Positions 46,341 to 56,510 of a DNA stretch of 64,000 nucleotides are shown piece after piece. Each line of letters opens with the position of its first letter. Within the stretch, counting starts at the first letter, position 1. Source of the DNA: Bacteroidota bacterium (GTDB taxonomy: Bacteria; Bacteroidota; Bacteroidia; B-17B0; Aurantibacillaceae); the NCBI GenBank assembly GCA_020403265.1, contig JADBXZ010000009.1, positions 62,001-126,000 on the forward strand, given 5' to 3'. Below the pieces are notes generated by a model that had not been told where the DNA came from, searched no databases, and was given only the letters and a program-made list of their open reading frames with translations. Made by a program: the position numbers and the translations under genes.

Positions 46341-48857
46341 TTAATTAAATTTTTGTGAGGACAGTTTTTCAATTTCCAGATGTTGGAATATGTAATTTAG
46401 CATACCATTTTTTAATTCGCCCTTTTTATTTTCAATTACATAGATAAATTCTTGTATTTTTTTGTTTTCTGAATATATCTCTTGTTTCAAAACATCCTTG
46501 AAGTTTAAAATATCGAGTAATTTAATAGTAATATCTGATAAGCAATAAAGTCCAGTCCAATTATTTATAACTATAACACTTTCTGCAAATTTCTCAATAT
46601 TTGCAAAAGTGCCCATAATTAAAGTTAGTAAACTATTTTTTATATAATGGTTTTCGCACACAAAATGATAATTTGATATAATTTGAAATAATCTCCATAA
46701 GTCTTCTTTAAAAATGTTTGTAGAACTATCGAGCTTAATTTTGTATCCCTGAATAAAATAACATATTTGTTCGATGATGACGGATTTTTCAAAATCCAAC
46801 TTGTTGCTATTTTCAGAAAATTCATGACAAAGGAAACCAATTTCAGAATAGTAAGGGTATTCACCTTCATGCAAAACCTTTAAAAAGTAATTATGAAAGT
46901 CTGAATCAAATACTCTTTGGAGTTGTTTTTTTAATGAAAATATGTAAATATATAAGCGCTTCTCATTTATATTAGATTTAGGCAAAATTAAATTTTCAAA
47001 ATAGAATAGGATTTTTAATCTTACAGCCATTATAACGGGATCATTAATGTCGTCAAATAATTTCCCGGTTTTGTAAAACATATTCGAAATTGAAGAGATT
47101 GATTTGTTTTCAATCCAATAGTTTATTTTTTCCTTAATTTCTCGTACTTCCAATTTCAACACATCATCAAACTCCGCATTACTTAATTCTGCGTGAGGAA
47201 AAATTTTTGTAAAATAAAAATCAAAATAATTATCGTTACAAATACAATATTTATTAAGTGTTGATCTGAAATTGTTTTTATCAAATAGAAACTTAATAAT
47301 TCCGAATATAGGATTAACCATATCATTCTGAATATTCAGAAGATCTTTGTTGTCTTTGAGATAATCGGATAAAATTGTCTCATTAATTTTTGTTGGAATA
47401 AGTGATAAATCACTATTATTATCTGATTTAAAAAAAAGCTCCTTTGAGAAGTAAATCAATTTAGCCACTTGTGGATACTTGTACCTTAATAATTCAATAA
47501 AATATAGAGAAGTTAACTCAAATTCCTTAAAATTTGTGGAGTATGATTCCTTGAATATTGCAGTGAATTTCTTTACATCTCGTATATTCTTAATGAATTT
47601 AGTAAGTTGAATATCTTTCCGTGTTGTTATGTGTCGTATTCTACGTTTAAAAACTACTAAGTCATTATTTAATGTACCTATATAATAAAAGAACAATTGA
47701 TGTACTTTTTCTAAATCAGTGTATATTAATTCAGCTTCGTAAAAGATAATTTTATCTAAATAGGAGTTATAGTTATAATAATTTTCTTGCTTTAATGCAT
47801 ATATTATGTTTTCTCTATCATAAGCCAAAACAAATTTTAGTCCTTTGAAGTTAATAGTATTACGGATCAATTTTAGAAAATTTACTATTTCTCTATTATT
47901 TAGTCTGTCTAAATCATCTATAACAATATAAAAACATCTATTACTTCTTTCTATAGCTTTGTTTATTCTATTTAAGTTATATGAATAAGTATTATTATTG
48001 AAAATTTTATTAATTGTAGAATAAACATAATCCTTTAAATTGCCTGAAGAATTTATGGAGGTGCTTTCAAATAAACTATCAATCCAATAATTTAAATTAC
48101 CGTCATATTTTCCAAACTCTTTGTTTAAAGTTATTTGCAATTCTTTTTCAATCCCATCAATTTTGTCATACAAGCGCCATGGATTAAATTCAATAACAAC
48201 ATTTTTAGAATCTTTTTTCAGCATTTCGATTAACAGATTTAAGAAAAATGTTTTACCGCTTCCCCATTCTGAATTAATCGCAAAACAGATAGCTTCTGAA
48301 TTATTGCTATTAACTAAAGTTTTATAAAAACTTTGAACTTCTTTTTCTCTTTCCAGCAAATCTAGTTTCTCTTCGACTGATTGATTTATCATTATATTTT
48401 TACCTCGAACAAGAATGATAGGAAATATAATGAAATGTAAAATTGAAAGTATAAGTAGAGAATCTGAAAATATAAGTAGAGAATCTGGAAATTTAGACTT
48501 TAAAGTGTAAATATTATTGGAGTCGTTAAATCTATAAAGCAAATAGGAAATAATCCATATAAAGAATACATAAATTAAATAGTAATTTGGAGTGTAGTTA
48601 TTATTTTTTTTACTTATAAAGTATAGTATCGATAAAACTATCGAAATAGCTGTAAAACAATTAATAATCAAAGGATTAACATGATTCAAAAAGAAATCAT
48701 TTAGCTCCATAAATTTGTTTTTTAGATCATCTCTGAAATAAATGGTTAAAAAAATTGGTGATGTATATTTTATAAATGAAGATAGAGTAAGATTCTCTAA
48801 AATATTACTCAATATCCTATTGAAATTAGTTTTAATATTAACCACTTTTTTATTCAT
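46341..48857 (-). CDS. KAP family P-loop NTPase with N-terminal transmembrane segments
   Basis: Walker A INSEWGSGKTFFLNLL, FNPWR, Walker B CFYIVIDDLDRLNN, FVLAYDREN; several TM helices in the first ~160 aa. Confidence 0.88.
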   Translation of the reverse strand: MNKKVVNIKTNFNRILSNILENLTLSSFIKYTSPIFLTIYFRDDLKNKFMELNDFFLNHVNPLIINCFTAISIVLSILYFISKKNNNYTPNYYLIYVFFIWIISYLLYRFNDSNNIYTLKSKFPDSLLIFSDSLLILSILHFIIFPIILVRGKNIMINQSVEEKLDLLEREKEVQSFYKTLVNSNNSEAICFAINSEWGSGKTFFLNLLIEMLKKDSKNVVIEFNPWRLYDKIDGIEKELQITLNKEFGKYDGNLNYWIDSLFESTSINSSGNLKDYVYSTINKIFNNNTYSYNLNRINKAIERSNRCFYIVIDDLDRLNNREIVNFLKLIRNTINFKGLKFVLAYDRENIIYALKQENYYNYNSYLDKIIFYEAELIYTDLEKVHQLFFYYIGTLNNDLVVFKRRIRHITTRKDIQLTKFIKNIRDVKKFTAIFKESYSTNFKEFELTSLYFIELLRYKYPQVAKLIYFSKELFFKSDNNSDLSLIPTKINETILSDYLKDNKDLLNIQNDMVNPIFGIIKFLFDKNNFRSTLNKYCICNDNYFDFYFTKIFPHAELSNAEFDDVLKLEVREIKEKINYWIENKSISSISNMFYKTGKLFDDINDPVIMAVRLKILFYFENLILPKSNINEKRLYIYIFSLKKQLQRVFDSDFHNYFLKVLHEGEYPYYSEIGFLCHEFSENSNKLDFEKSVIIEQICYFIQGYKIKLDSSTNIFKEDLWRLFQIISNYHFVCENHYIKNSLLTLIMGTFANIEKFAESVIVINNWTGLYCLSDITIKLLDILNFKDVLKQEIYSENKKIQEFIYVIENKKGELKNGMLNYIFQHLEIEKLSSQKFN
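48445..48486. repeat. 21-bp tandem duplication inside the KAP gene
   Basis: gaaagtataagtagagaatct + gaaaatataagtagagaatct, encoding DSLLIFS/DSLLILS. Confidence 0.95.
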
Positions 48858-49185
48858 TATTTTATTTCTATGATATATAAAACAAAGTATAGAGAGAATA
48901 ACAAAAAAGTTATCCTATACGGAGCTAAAATCTATTTTCTTTATTTTTATAACTTCTGTTTTTTATTCTTTTGGCAAAAATTTAATACTAAAGTTAGCCA
49001 AGTAATGGGTTGTAGATGGCTATAATTTGTAGTATTTTAGATTTTCTGCTACGCATAGTATACCCAAGGCTACCGCACGAATCCCTTAGTGTGGTGGATT
49101 AAATAAAGGAAGATAATTTTACACTCTACAAAGGAAATCTTTTAATCATTTTGCAGTAAAAATTCTACTTCTGTTCACTTAATAT

Positions 49186-50640
49186 TTATAATCTCCTTAA
49201 CTCTTCAATTTTTTTGGCGGTAAGGTTTTCGTTTGGCAGCATGGTTAATTGGATGCGCTTTGCGTAATGAATGGAGTCCAGTATTTCCCGTTGCTTTTCT
49301 TCAACCAAATATTTTTGATGTAAAATTATTTTGTTTGCTTTTTGTTTTTGTTTGTAATTACGGTACATAAATAAAATTAGAATTAAAACTAAAATAAATC
49401 CAACAATAAAATAGTTTCTTTCCTTTTCACGTTGCTTAAGTTGCTGTTGGGTTACTAGATCTTTTTTTTCTTGAGCTAATTTCGCCTCCAATTCTTTTTT
49501 CTCGTAAATATATTGTACGTCTTTTCTTATGGCTAACTTTTGTACCTCTTTGTTATTCATGCTGTCGCGCATTTTAATTTCCAAATTAAACATTTCATAA
49601 GCCAGTTTATAGTTCTGTTGTTTTTCGTAAACACGTTTTAAAGTGTTAGCAGAGTTCATAATTATTTTAGGGCTTGTAATTTTAACTGCTGTATCAAATC
49701 CTTGTTTGGCAAAGCCATAGGCTTTAACTAAATCGTTTATTTCTAAATAACATTGTGCCAAATTGTCTAACGTATTAGCAATGGCTTTTTTATCCAATAA
49801 TTTCATGGAAATATCTAAACTTTTATTAAAAAAATTAATGGCTTTTGGTAGTTGACTTGTACGCTTAAAAGTTGTACCGATGTTGTTGTAGCATTGCGAA
49901 ATACCTACTAAATCATTTAATTCCTCTTTGATTTTTAAACTTTTGTAAAAATAATCTAAGGCTTCTGTTTTATTTCCTTTTATCTGGTAGATTATGCCTA
50001 TAAAATTATAGGCATGAGCTATGCCGTTTCTATCTTTATTTTTTTCACTCACTAGGAGGGATTTTTGATAGTATCTCAGCGCTGCCTCATGATCATTGAG
50101 TTTTTTATAAACATTACCAATATTGATATAGCAAGCTATTAAAGCTTCAATATTTTCTTCAACCTCTAGTATTTTTAAACTTTGGTGATAATAATCAAGC
50201 GCTCTGTTTAAGTCACCTTGATTATCATAAGTGCCACCAATGTTGATTAAACAGGCGGCGTAATTTTTTTTATCTCCAAGTTTTTCATAAACAACTAAGG
50301 CCTGGTTAAATAATTCAAGTGAATTAATTATATCACCATGAATTTGATTAATACTGGCTTTGTTATTCAAGCTGGTAGCATAATTGCGATGATAAAAGGT
50401 GTCTAACGTTGTACGTAACGAAGTTAAATGTTTTCCGGAAATTTGAATTAATATATTGTAACATTCCCCCCACACTGTCATGTCGGTTTCATGATCAATG
50501 CAATAATTTACCGCTGCGATTTTTGCTGAGTCATTCTTTAATAAAGACAATTTTATTTTCAATGAATCAAGTTTACTGTTTTGACCAAACAGACCAAATT
50601 GAGTAAACAGAAGTAGAGTAAAATATACTGTTTTTTTCAT
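49186..50640 (-). CDS. Tetratricopeptide repeat protein with C-terminal TM and coiled-coil linker
   Basis: Multiple TPR units (ALDYYHQSLKI, ALRYYQKSLLV, ALDYFYKSLKI), TM NYFIVGFILVLILILFMY, then QREILDSIHYAKRIQ linker. Confidence 0.9.
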   Translation of the reverse strand: MKKTVYFTLLLFTQFGLFGQNSKLDSLKIKLSLLKNDSAKIAAVNYCIDHETDMTVWGECYNILIQISGKHLTSLRTTLDTFYHRNYATSLNNKASINQIHGDIINSLELFNQALVVYEKLGDKKNYAACLINIGGTYDNQGDLNRALDYYHQSLKILEVEENIEALIACYINIGNVYKKLNDHEAALRYYQKSLLVSEKNKDRNGIAHAYNFIGIIYQIKGNKTEALDYFYKSLKIKEELNDLVGISQCYNNIGTTFKRTSQLPKAINFFNKSLDISMKLLDKKAIANTLDNLAQCYLEINDLVKAYGFAKQGFDTAVKITSPKIIMNSANTLKRVYEKQQNYKLAYEMFNLEIKMRDSMNNKEVQKLAIRKDVQYIYEKKELEAKLAQEKKDLVTQQQLKQREKERNYFIVGFILVLILILFMYRNYKQKQKANKIILHQKYLVEEKQREILDSIHYAKRIQLTMLPNENLTAKKIEELRRL

Positions 50641-50667
50641 TATTAAAGAATTAGTATTAAAGTCAAA

Positions 50668-51204
50668 TCAGTTCTTTTTGGCAATTTTGATATGCTCTAA
50701 ATGGTGCAGACAATGCCAGCTGTAAAGCCCAAGAAAATCATATAGTTTAAATTCTTTTTGATATTGAGGGTGCAAATAGCTTTTGTTAAAGTCATCCTTA
50801 TTCATTGAATTTAGTAAGGTGGTAAACCTATTATGCACACCTAAGATAATTGACAAACTCGATTCAATGGGTTCGTTAACCGTATCGGCTAATTCTGCAA
50901 ATAATTGTTCAGGATAAGGTTTAATAGTTGGTTGATGTTCAGTTAATGCTAATTTTAAACGAATTAGCCCATTCATATGGCTATCCGCACAATGATGTAC
51001 AACTTGTTTTATACTCCAGCCATTTGCACGGTAGGTTTTTTGTAAATCTGTTTCTGTTAAACCCTTTGTTTCATTAACCAGTAATTCATAAAAATTACGA
51101 ATGGTTAAAATTTCATTTTTTACCTTCGTTTCATTATAAAAAAGGGTAGCCTTATAATCCCCAATGGGGTAGCGCAATTTATCGTCGTCATTGGTTGTAT
51201 GCAT
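50668..51204 (-). CDS. DinB/YfiT family putative metal-dependent hydrolase
   Basis: YPIGDYKATLFYNETKVKNEILTIRNFYELL, WSIKQVVHHCADSHMNGLIRLKLALTE, SWHCLHHLEHIK. Confidence 0.92.
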   Translation of the reverse strand: MHTTNDDDKLRYPIGDYKATLFYNETKVKNEILTIRNFYELLVNETKGLTETDLQKTYRANGWSIKQVVHHCADSHMNGLIRLKLALTEHQPTIKPYPEQLFAELADTVNEPIESSLSIILGVHNRFTTLLNSMNKDDFNKSYLHPQYQKEFKLYDFLGLYSWHCLHHLEHIKIAKKN

Positions 51205-51428
51205 GTTGTAAATTTAATTATTTTTTACGGAATTAACATGGCGCAAAGCGTGTTAAATGGTTATTCAAATGCTTTATTAAAACAATAGTTTGCTTCGTAG
51301 TTACTTGATTTTTGACTAGTCGGATTGTGTTTGTTTTAACTTTATCTTTTCAAGGCGATCCTAAATTTCTCAGTTTTTAAACTGACTTTTGTTAGTTAAT
51401 CTTTATTTTTTTCAATGAACTTTGTTAA

Positions 51429-52511
51429 ATGAAAGGTTTAAACTACTTTAGTTTACTAGTATTATTAATAAGTGCTTGCGGTAAAAAGCAAGAAACGATT
51501 AAACCGGAATTAACATCCATCACGGAATCGGTTTATGCAAGCGGGTATTTAAAGAGTGAAAATCAGTATCAGGTCTTTCCGTCTGTTAACGGTGTTATTT
51601 CAAAAATTTATGTAGAAGAGGGAGACACGGTAACTACTGGCGAACCTTTGATGTTATTAGCGCATGATACACAACGCTATTCTAAGGAAAATGCACAATT
51701 AGCCGAACGTTTAAACGATGTTAAGGAGAATGAAGGAAAGAAATTAGATGCGCAGTTAACCGTTGAACTGGCAAAGAACAAACTACTCTTTGATTCGAGT
51801 TTGTTTTTTCGTCAAAAAGCGCTTTGGGAACAAAAAATCGGAACAAAGGTTGAGTTGGAGCAAAAGGAAGTAGCTTATGCAGCTTCGAAAAGTAATTATT
51901 TCTCGGCACTTATTCGTCAGCGCGATTTGCTTAAACAACTTGAGTTTAATTCGAATCAATCCAAGAACAATTTAAAAATATCTGATCAACTTGAAAGCGA
52001 TTTTACCATTAAAAGTGAAGTTAATGGCAGAGTGTATGCACTTTATAAATCAGTCGGGGAGTGGGTTGGGGTGCAAACACCATTAGCTATTTTGGGCGAC
52101 GCTAAACAATTTCGCTTACAAATGCGAATTGATGAATATGATATCTTAAAAATTAAAATCGGTCAGGATGTTTTGGTAACCATGGACAGTTATAAAGGTA
52201 AAGTGTTTATGGCGTCTGTTTCCAAAATAAATCCTTTAATGAACGAAAAAACAAAGTCATTTACCATTGAGGCTAAATTTAGTGATCCGCCGGAGAAACT
52301 ATACCCGAACCTTACATTTGAAGCCAACATTATTATCCAAAAAAAGGACAACGTTATAATTGTGCCTAATCGTTATTTTGTAAACGATTCAACGCTTCTT
52401 TTATCAAATGGCGAGAGCGTAAAGGTAATTACCGGACTGAAAGATTATCGTTGCACAGAAATATTAAAAGGTGTTGCAATAACGGATGAACTACTAATGC
52501 CTGAAGAATGA
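51429..52511 (+). CDS. HlyD/MacA-like periplasmic adaptor lipoprotein
   Basis: Lipobox LLISAC; VFPSVNGVISKIYVEEGDTVTTGEPLMLL biotinyl-lipoyl-like motif; followed by ABC permease and ATPase. Confidence 0.88.
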   Translation: MKGLNYFSLLVLLISACGKKQETIKPELTSITESVYASGYLKSENQYQVFPSVNGVISKIYVEEGDTVTTGEPLMLLAHDTQRYSKENAQLAERLNDVKENEGKKLDAQLTVELAKNKLLFDSSLFFRQKALWEQKIGTKVELEQKEVAYAASKSNYFSALIRQRDLLKQLEFNSNQSKNNLKISDQLESDFTIKSEVNGRVYALYKSVGEWVGVQTPLAILGDAKQFRLQMRIDEYDILKIKIGQDVLVTMDSYKGKVFMASVSKINPLMNEKTKSFTIEAKFSDPPEKLYPNLTFEANIIIQKKDNVIIVPNRYFVNDSTLLLSNGESVKVITGLKDYRCTEILKGVAITDELLMPEE

Positions 52512-53761
52512 AGTATCAATTAATTTTTAAACTATCAAAAGCTTTGTTGTTAGCCAGAGTTAAGCAAACATCTGTAGCTGCTATAGGCGTTACGTTTAGC
52601 ATTATGATGTTTATTGCACTTTTAAGTTTTATGACGGGTTTAAACGATTTGTTGGATGGATTAGTGGTTAACAGAACACCCCATGTTAGATTATACAATG
52701 AATTAAAACCGGCTTTAACTCAACCGGTAGATAAATTAAAGTTGAAAAGTTATCATTTTATACATTCTGTTAAACCGAAGGCAAGTAAAACAGAACTATA
52801 CAATGTAGCCTCCATAAGCACTGAGCTGTCAAGAGATCCAAGGGTTTTAGGGATTTCACCACGCATCACTACCCCAATTTTTTATAACATTGGCAATACC
52901 AATTTATCGGGTGTCATCAATGGATTGGATGTTGTAAAAGAAAGTGAGTTATTTTCATTTAGTGATTATGTGGTGGAAGGCAAAGAACTGGACTTAAAAA
53001 ATGTTCCGAATAGCATTATACTAGGTAAGGGTGTAGCAGAAAAAATGTTGGTCACGGTTGGCGACGTAATTAGTATAACCACACCTAACGGCGAACAATT
53101 TTCATTAAAAGTGGTTGGCTTTTTTCAATCTGGCTTATTGGATTTAGATAAGGTACAAAGCTATGCCTCGGTTAGCACAACTCAAAAGTTAATAGGTGCT
53201 TCCAATGATTACATTACTGATTTACAAGTAAAGTTAAAAAACATCTTATTGGCGCCTGCACTTGCAAAGGAGTATGCAAAACGTTTTGAGTTGGATGCCA
53301 TTGATATCCAAACAGCTAATTCTCAATTCGAAACCGGAAGTTCTGTTAGAACCATTATTTCATATGCTGTAGGGATTACCCTCCTGATAGTAGCGGGGTT
53401 TGGCATTTATAACATTTTAAATATGATGATTTACGAGAAGATGGATTCGATTGCGATTATGAAGGCTACAGGGTTTTCAGGCCGTGATGTGAGATATGTA
53501 TTTATCACCATCGCTTTATCTATTGGTTTAGTAGGCGGTTTGCTTGGTTTACTATTTGGGTATGGTTTATCGGCTTTAATTGATCAAATTCCATTTAACA
53601 CAATGGCGCTGCCAACAATTAAAACTTATCCAATCAATTATAGTTTTAAATTTTATTTAATTGGTGCTATTTTTTCTGTCATCACAACGTATTTAGCCGG
53701 GTATTTTCCTTCACGGAAAGCAAGTAGGATAGACCCGGTGGTTATTATTAGAGGAAAGTAA
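52508..53761 (+). CDS. FtsX/MacB-like ABC transporter permease
   Basis: TM1, MacB periplasmic-type domain, IAIMKATGFSGRDVRYVFI, C-terminal PSRKASRIDPVVIIRGK. Confidence 0.92.
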   Translation: MKYQLIFKLSKALLLARVKQTSVAAIGVTFSIMMFIALLSFMTGLNDLLDGLVVNRTPHVRLYNELKPALTQPVDKLKLKSYHFIHSVKPKASKTELYNVASISTELSRDPRVLGISPRITTPIFYNIGNTNLSGVINGLDVVKESELFSFSDYVVEGKELDLKNVPNSIILGKGVAEKMLVTVGDVISITTPNGEQFSLKVVGFFQSGLLDLDKVQSYASVSTTQKLIGASNDYITDLQVKLKNILLAPALAKEYAKRFELDAIDIQTANSQFETGSSVRTIISYAVGITLLIVAGFGIYNILNMMIYEKMDSIAIMKATGFSGRDVRYVFITIALSIGLVGGLLGLLFGYGLSALIDQIPFNTMALPTIKTYPINYSFKFYLIGAIFSVITTYLAGYFPSRKASRIDPVVIIRGK

Positions 53762-53762
53762 C

Positions 53763-54443
53763 ATGCACGATAAAATTTTAGAAGCCATCGCCATTTCCAA
53801 GTACTTTCAAGATCCGGTCAGTGTTCAGGTATTAAAGGATGTTAGCTTTGATCTGTATAAAGGTGAATTTGTTTCAGTAATTGGTAAATCCGGTTGTGGT
53901 AAATCTACTTTACTTTATGTTCTTTCAACCATGGATACGGATTTCACAGGTGATTTATTAATTGATGGGGTAAGCACCAAAGGTTTTTCGGAAGCAAATT
54001 TGGCAAAAATCCGAAACGAAAAAATTGGATTCGTATTTCAGTTTCATTATTTATTGAACGAGTTTAGCGTGCTTGATAACGTGATGTTGCCCGGTTTAAA
54101 GCTTGGCAAATTTTCGAATGCCGAAGTAAAGGAACGCGCTTATGAAAAATTAAAGATTTTAGGCATTGAAAAGGAGGCGCTTAAAAAAGCAAATCAATTA
54201 TCCGGCGGGCAAAAACAACGGGTGGCCATTGCAAGAGCCTTAATTAACGACCCGCTTATTATAATGGGCGATGAGCCAACCGGTAATTTAGATAAAAAGA
54301 ATAGTGAAATTGTATTTGAGATTTTTGAGAATTTAGCTAAAGACCATAAACAAAGCTTATTAATAGTAACGCACGATAATGATTTTGCAGAAAGAACCCA
54401 TCGAATTATTGAAATGGAAGATGGCAGGGTAATCAAATCATAA
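53763..54443 (+). CDS. LolD/MacB-type ABC transporter ATPase
   Basis: GKSGCGKST, LSGGQKQRVAIARAL, IIMGDEPTGNLD. Confidence 0.95.
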   Translation: MHDKILEAIAISKYFQDPVSVQVLKDVSFDLYKGEFVSVIGKSGCGKSTLLYVLSTMDTDFTGDLLIDGVSTKGFSEANLAKIRNEKIGFVFQFHYLLNEFSVLDNVMLPGLKLGKFSNAEVKERAYEKLKILGIEKEALKKANQLSGGQKQRVAIARALINDPLIIMGDEPTGNLDKKNSEIVFEIFENLAKDHKQSLLIVTHDNDFAERTHRIIEMEDGRVIKS

Positions 54444-54499
54444 TTAAAATAATGTGACTAAGGTAGATTTGCTTTGATGGAAGTTTTTATTATCTTAGA

Positions 54500-54940
54500 A
54501 TTCTGAAACAGCCTTTATTTTATAAAGCTTCCGATATTATCCGAGAAGTTAGTACGGATACGATCAGACTTAGATTGTTAGGTCAATCTGTTATTCATTA
54601 TACTTATTTGGCAGGTGCTGAGGTTGAGATAAAGAATGCCATAATGAATCATGAATTATTTATGAACTTTGCACCTTCAAAACCCGGACTTATCATTGAT
54701 TCGGAGGATGGTTTGGTGCAAATTTCTACGGAGAGTGTGCGTTACATTAGGTCAATGGAACCATCGACGCCTTTAGTTGGAAGAGCATTTGTAACCAATT
54801 CTTTGGCGAATCAATTAATGATTTCCATCTTTTATAAGAAAACACCTTCTTTGTATCCGGTAAAAGTATTCCGTGATTATTTGAAGGCGTTGCAATGGTT
54901 ATTGGAATTGGAAAATAGAAAGTTTAAAGCTTTTAGTTAA
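54500..54940 (+). CDS. Hypothetical protein; N-terminus likely upstream of the track TTG (54575)
   Basis: In-frame upstream I/M-LKQPLFYKASDIIREVSTDTIRLRLLGQSVIHYTYLAGAEVEIKNAI; a TAGATTTG promoter-like box at 54464-54471 fits a start near 54500 (ATT) or 54503 (CTG). Confidence 0.6.
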   Translation: MLKQPLFYKASDIIREVSTDTIRLRLLGQSVIHYTYLAGAEVEIKNAIMNHELFMNFAPSKPGLIIDSEDGLVQISTESVRYIRSMEPSTPLVGRAFVTNSLANQLMISIFYKKTPSLYPVKVFRDYLKALQWLLELENRKFKAFS

Positions 54941-54951
54941 AACACTTCTTA

Positions 54952-55674
54952 TTAATCGTTTTCCTTTTCCTTATACTGATAGGTAATTTTAATGGTGGGA
55001 TTGTTCTCTTCCTTTAAATTTTCGGTGTGATTTTCCTCCCAATAATTATCAGTTGTTTCCTCTTCCTCTTCTTTGGGCCAGTAATAACCTGATGATCTGG
55101 GTCCTTCTTTACGATAATTATAGGCTACTAATGCCCCACTGATCGCTCCAAATAAATGCCCTTCCCAACTGATGCCTTGTTGAATTGGGAAGATGCCATG
55201 TGTAATACTTCCATACAGAAATACTACCAAGGCAGATATCACCATTAATCGTTTGTGTTTTCTTAGAATGCCGCTAAAGAATAAAAAACTCGAAAGTCCA
55301 TAAATAAGGGTGCTTGCGCCAATGTGGTAGTTAGGATTTTCAGAGCTGTTTCTACCGCCAATCCAAAGCCAAATACCACTTATAATCCAAATCCAGATAA
55401 ATGCTTGCTTGGCAATTTTTTTGTAAAAATCAAACAACAACATTCCTAATACCAAAATTGGCAGTGAGTTGGAGGTAATATGCTCTAAATCCCCATGAAT
55501 AAAAACAGACGAAAAAACACCTTTTATGCCTTCAAGATCTCTTGGTAGCACGCCATATTTATAGTAATTTAATTGATAATACTGGTTTAGGAAAAATAAA
55601 ATCCAGCATATTGATAAAAACAGCAATGGCCATTTTGCTACATAAACTATTTTTTTTCTTAGGTAATTTTTCAA
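54952..55674 (-). CDS. Rhomboid family intramembrane serine protease
   Basis: VFIHGDLEHITSNSLPILVLG, HIGASTLIYGLSSFLFF, SWEGHLFGAISGALVAY. Confidence 0.9.
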   Translation of the reverse strand: MKNYLRKKIVYVAKWPLLFLSICWILFFLNQYYQLNYYKYGVLPRDLEGIKGVFSSVFIHGDLEHITSNSLPILVLGMLLFDFYKKIAKQAFIWIWIISGIWLWIGGRNSSENPNYHIGASTLIYGLSSFLFFSGILRKHKRLMVISALVVFLYGSITHGIFPIQQGISWEGHLFGAISGALVAYNYRKEGPRSSGYYWPKEEEEETTDNYWEENHTENLKEENNPTIKITYQYKEKEND

Positions 55675-55794
55675 TTTAATAATGCTTTGGGTGTTGATTC
55701 AAAGCTATATTCAAGCCAAACAACAAACGTTAATTAAATTAGCTTTAATTGATTTGTGCACAAATAAAATTGAAATGAAATGCGGAATTATTAA

Positions 55795-56448
55795 TTACTC
55801 CCGCTCGTCGATGATTTGGTCAGGTTTTAAACCTTTAGTGTCAAACACAAACAAATTGTCAGCAAGCGCTAAATTCGGCTTAATACCCTTAAGTTCATAA
55901 ACTTGTTTGGTGCCGTCTTTCATTATCATTTTAATTTGAGATACTTGTTTTTTAGCTTTATCTACATATAATTTTATGGTGTGAAATTTTTTCTTTTCAG
56001 GTTTATCAGCAGGGTACAAATCAATAACAGAACAAGTTACTGTTCCCACTTTCTCTTCTTTGTCAAATTTATATTTGTAACCGGTTTCATATAATGTAAA
56101 AAGTTTGCTAGGGTTTAACTGATCTTCGTTTTTACCATCAAAATTTTTGATAGTCACTTCTTTTGCATCTTTATTGTAATTCCATAGCGTTTTGCTATCA
56201 CATACGATTGTATTTCCCGGAATTTCAAGTTTAAACTTTTCTCCTTTTATTTGAACTTTCCCGTTTTGTTTTTCAGTTTGTTTTCCATCTTTATTTAACA
56301 TCGTAAACACATAATCCGCGGAAATCGTTTTGTAAGTTTTAGTTGTTTTGCTTAAATCATCCAAAATAGTTTTCGCTTTTGGATCCTGATCTTGAGCGTG
56401 AATTGTTATGCCGGAAAGCAAAATTAAATTTAAAATTATTTTTTTCAT
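55795..56448 (-). CDS. LolA-like outer-membrane lipoprotein carrier protein
   Basis: Signal peptide, AKTILDDLSKTTKTYKTISADYVFTMLNKDGK, VCDSKTLWNYNKDAKEVTI. Confidence 0.88.
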   Translation of the reverse strand: MKKIILNLILLSGITIHAQDQDPKAKTILDDLSKTTKTYKTISADYVFTMLNKDGKQTEKQNGKVQIKGEKFKLEIPGNTIVCDSKTLWNYNKDAKEVTIKNFDGKNEDQLNPSKLFTLYETGYKYKFDKEEKVGTVTCSVIDLYPADKPEKKKFHTIKLYVDKAKKQVSQIKMIMKDGTKQVYELKGIKPNLALADNLFVFDTKGLKPDQIIDERE

Positions 56449-56510
56449 TAGTTAGGGTGCAAAATTAGTATCAATTAGACATGAATAATGCCAATTAGTT
56501 TAAAGTTCGA

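Noticed and set aside
49040-49110. tRNA-like or attachment-site-like sequence (ctacgcatagtatacccaaggctaccgcacgaatcccttagtgtggtgg)
   Set aside because: Cannot be folded into a tRNA cloverleaf by eye; only a weak CCGCAC/GTGTGG inverted repeat is present.
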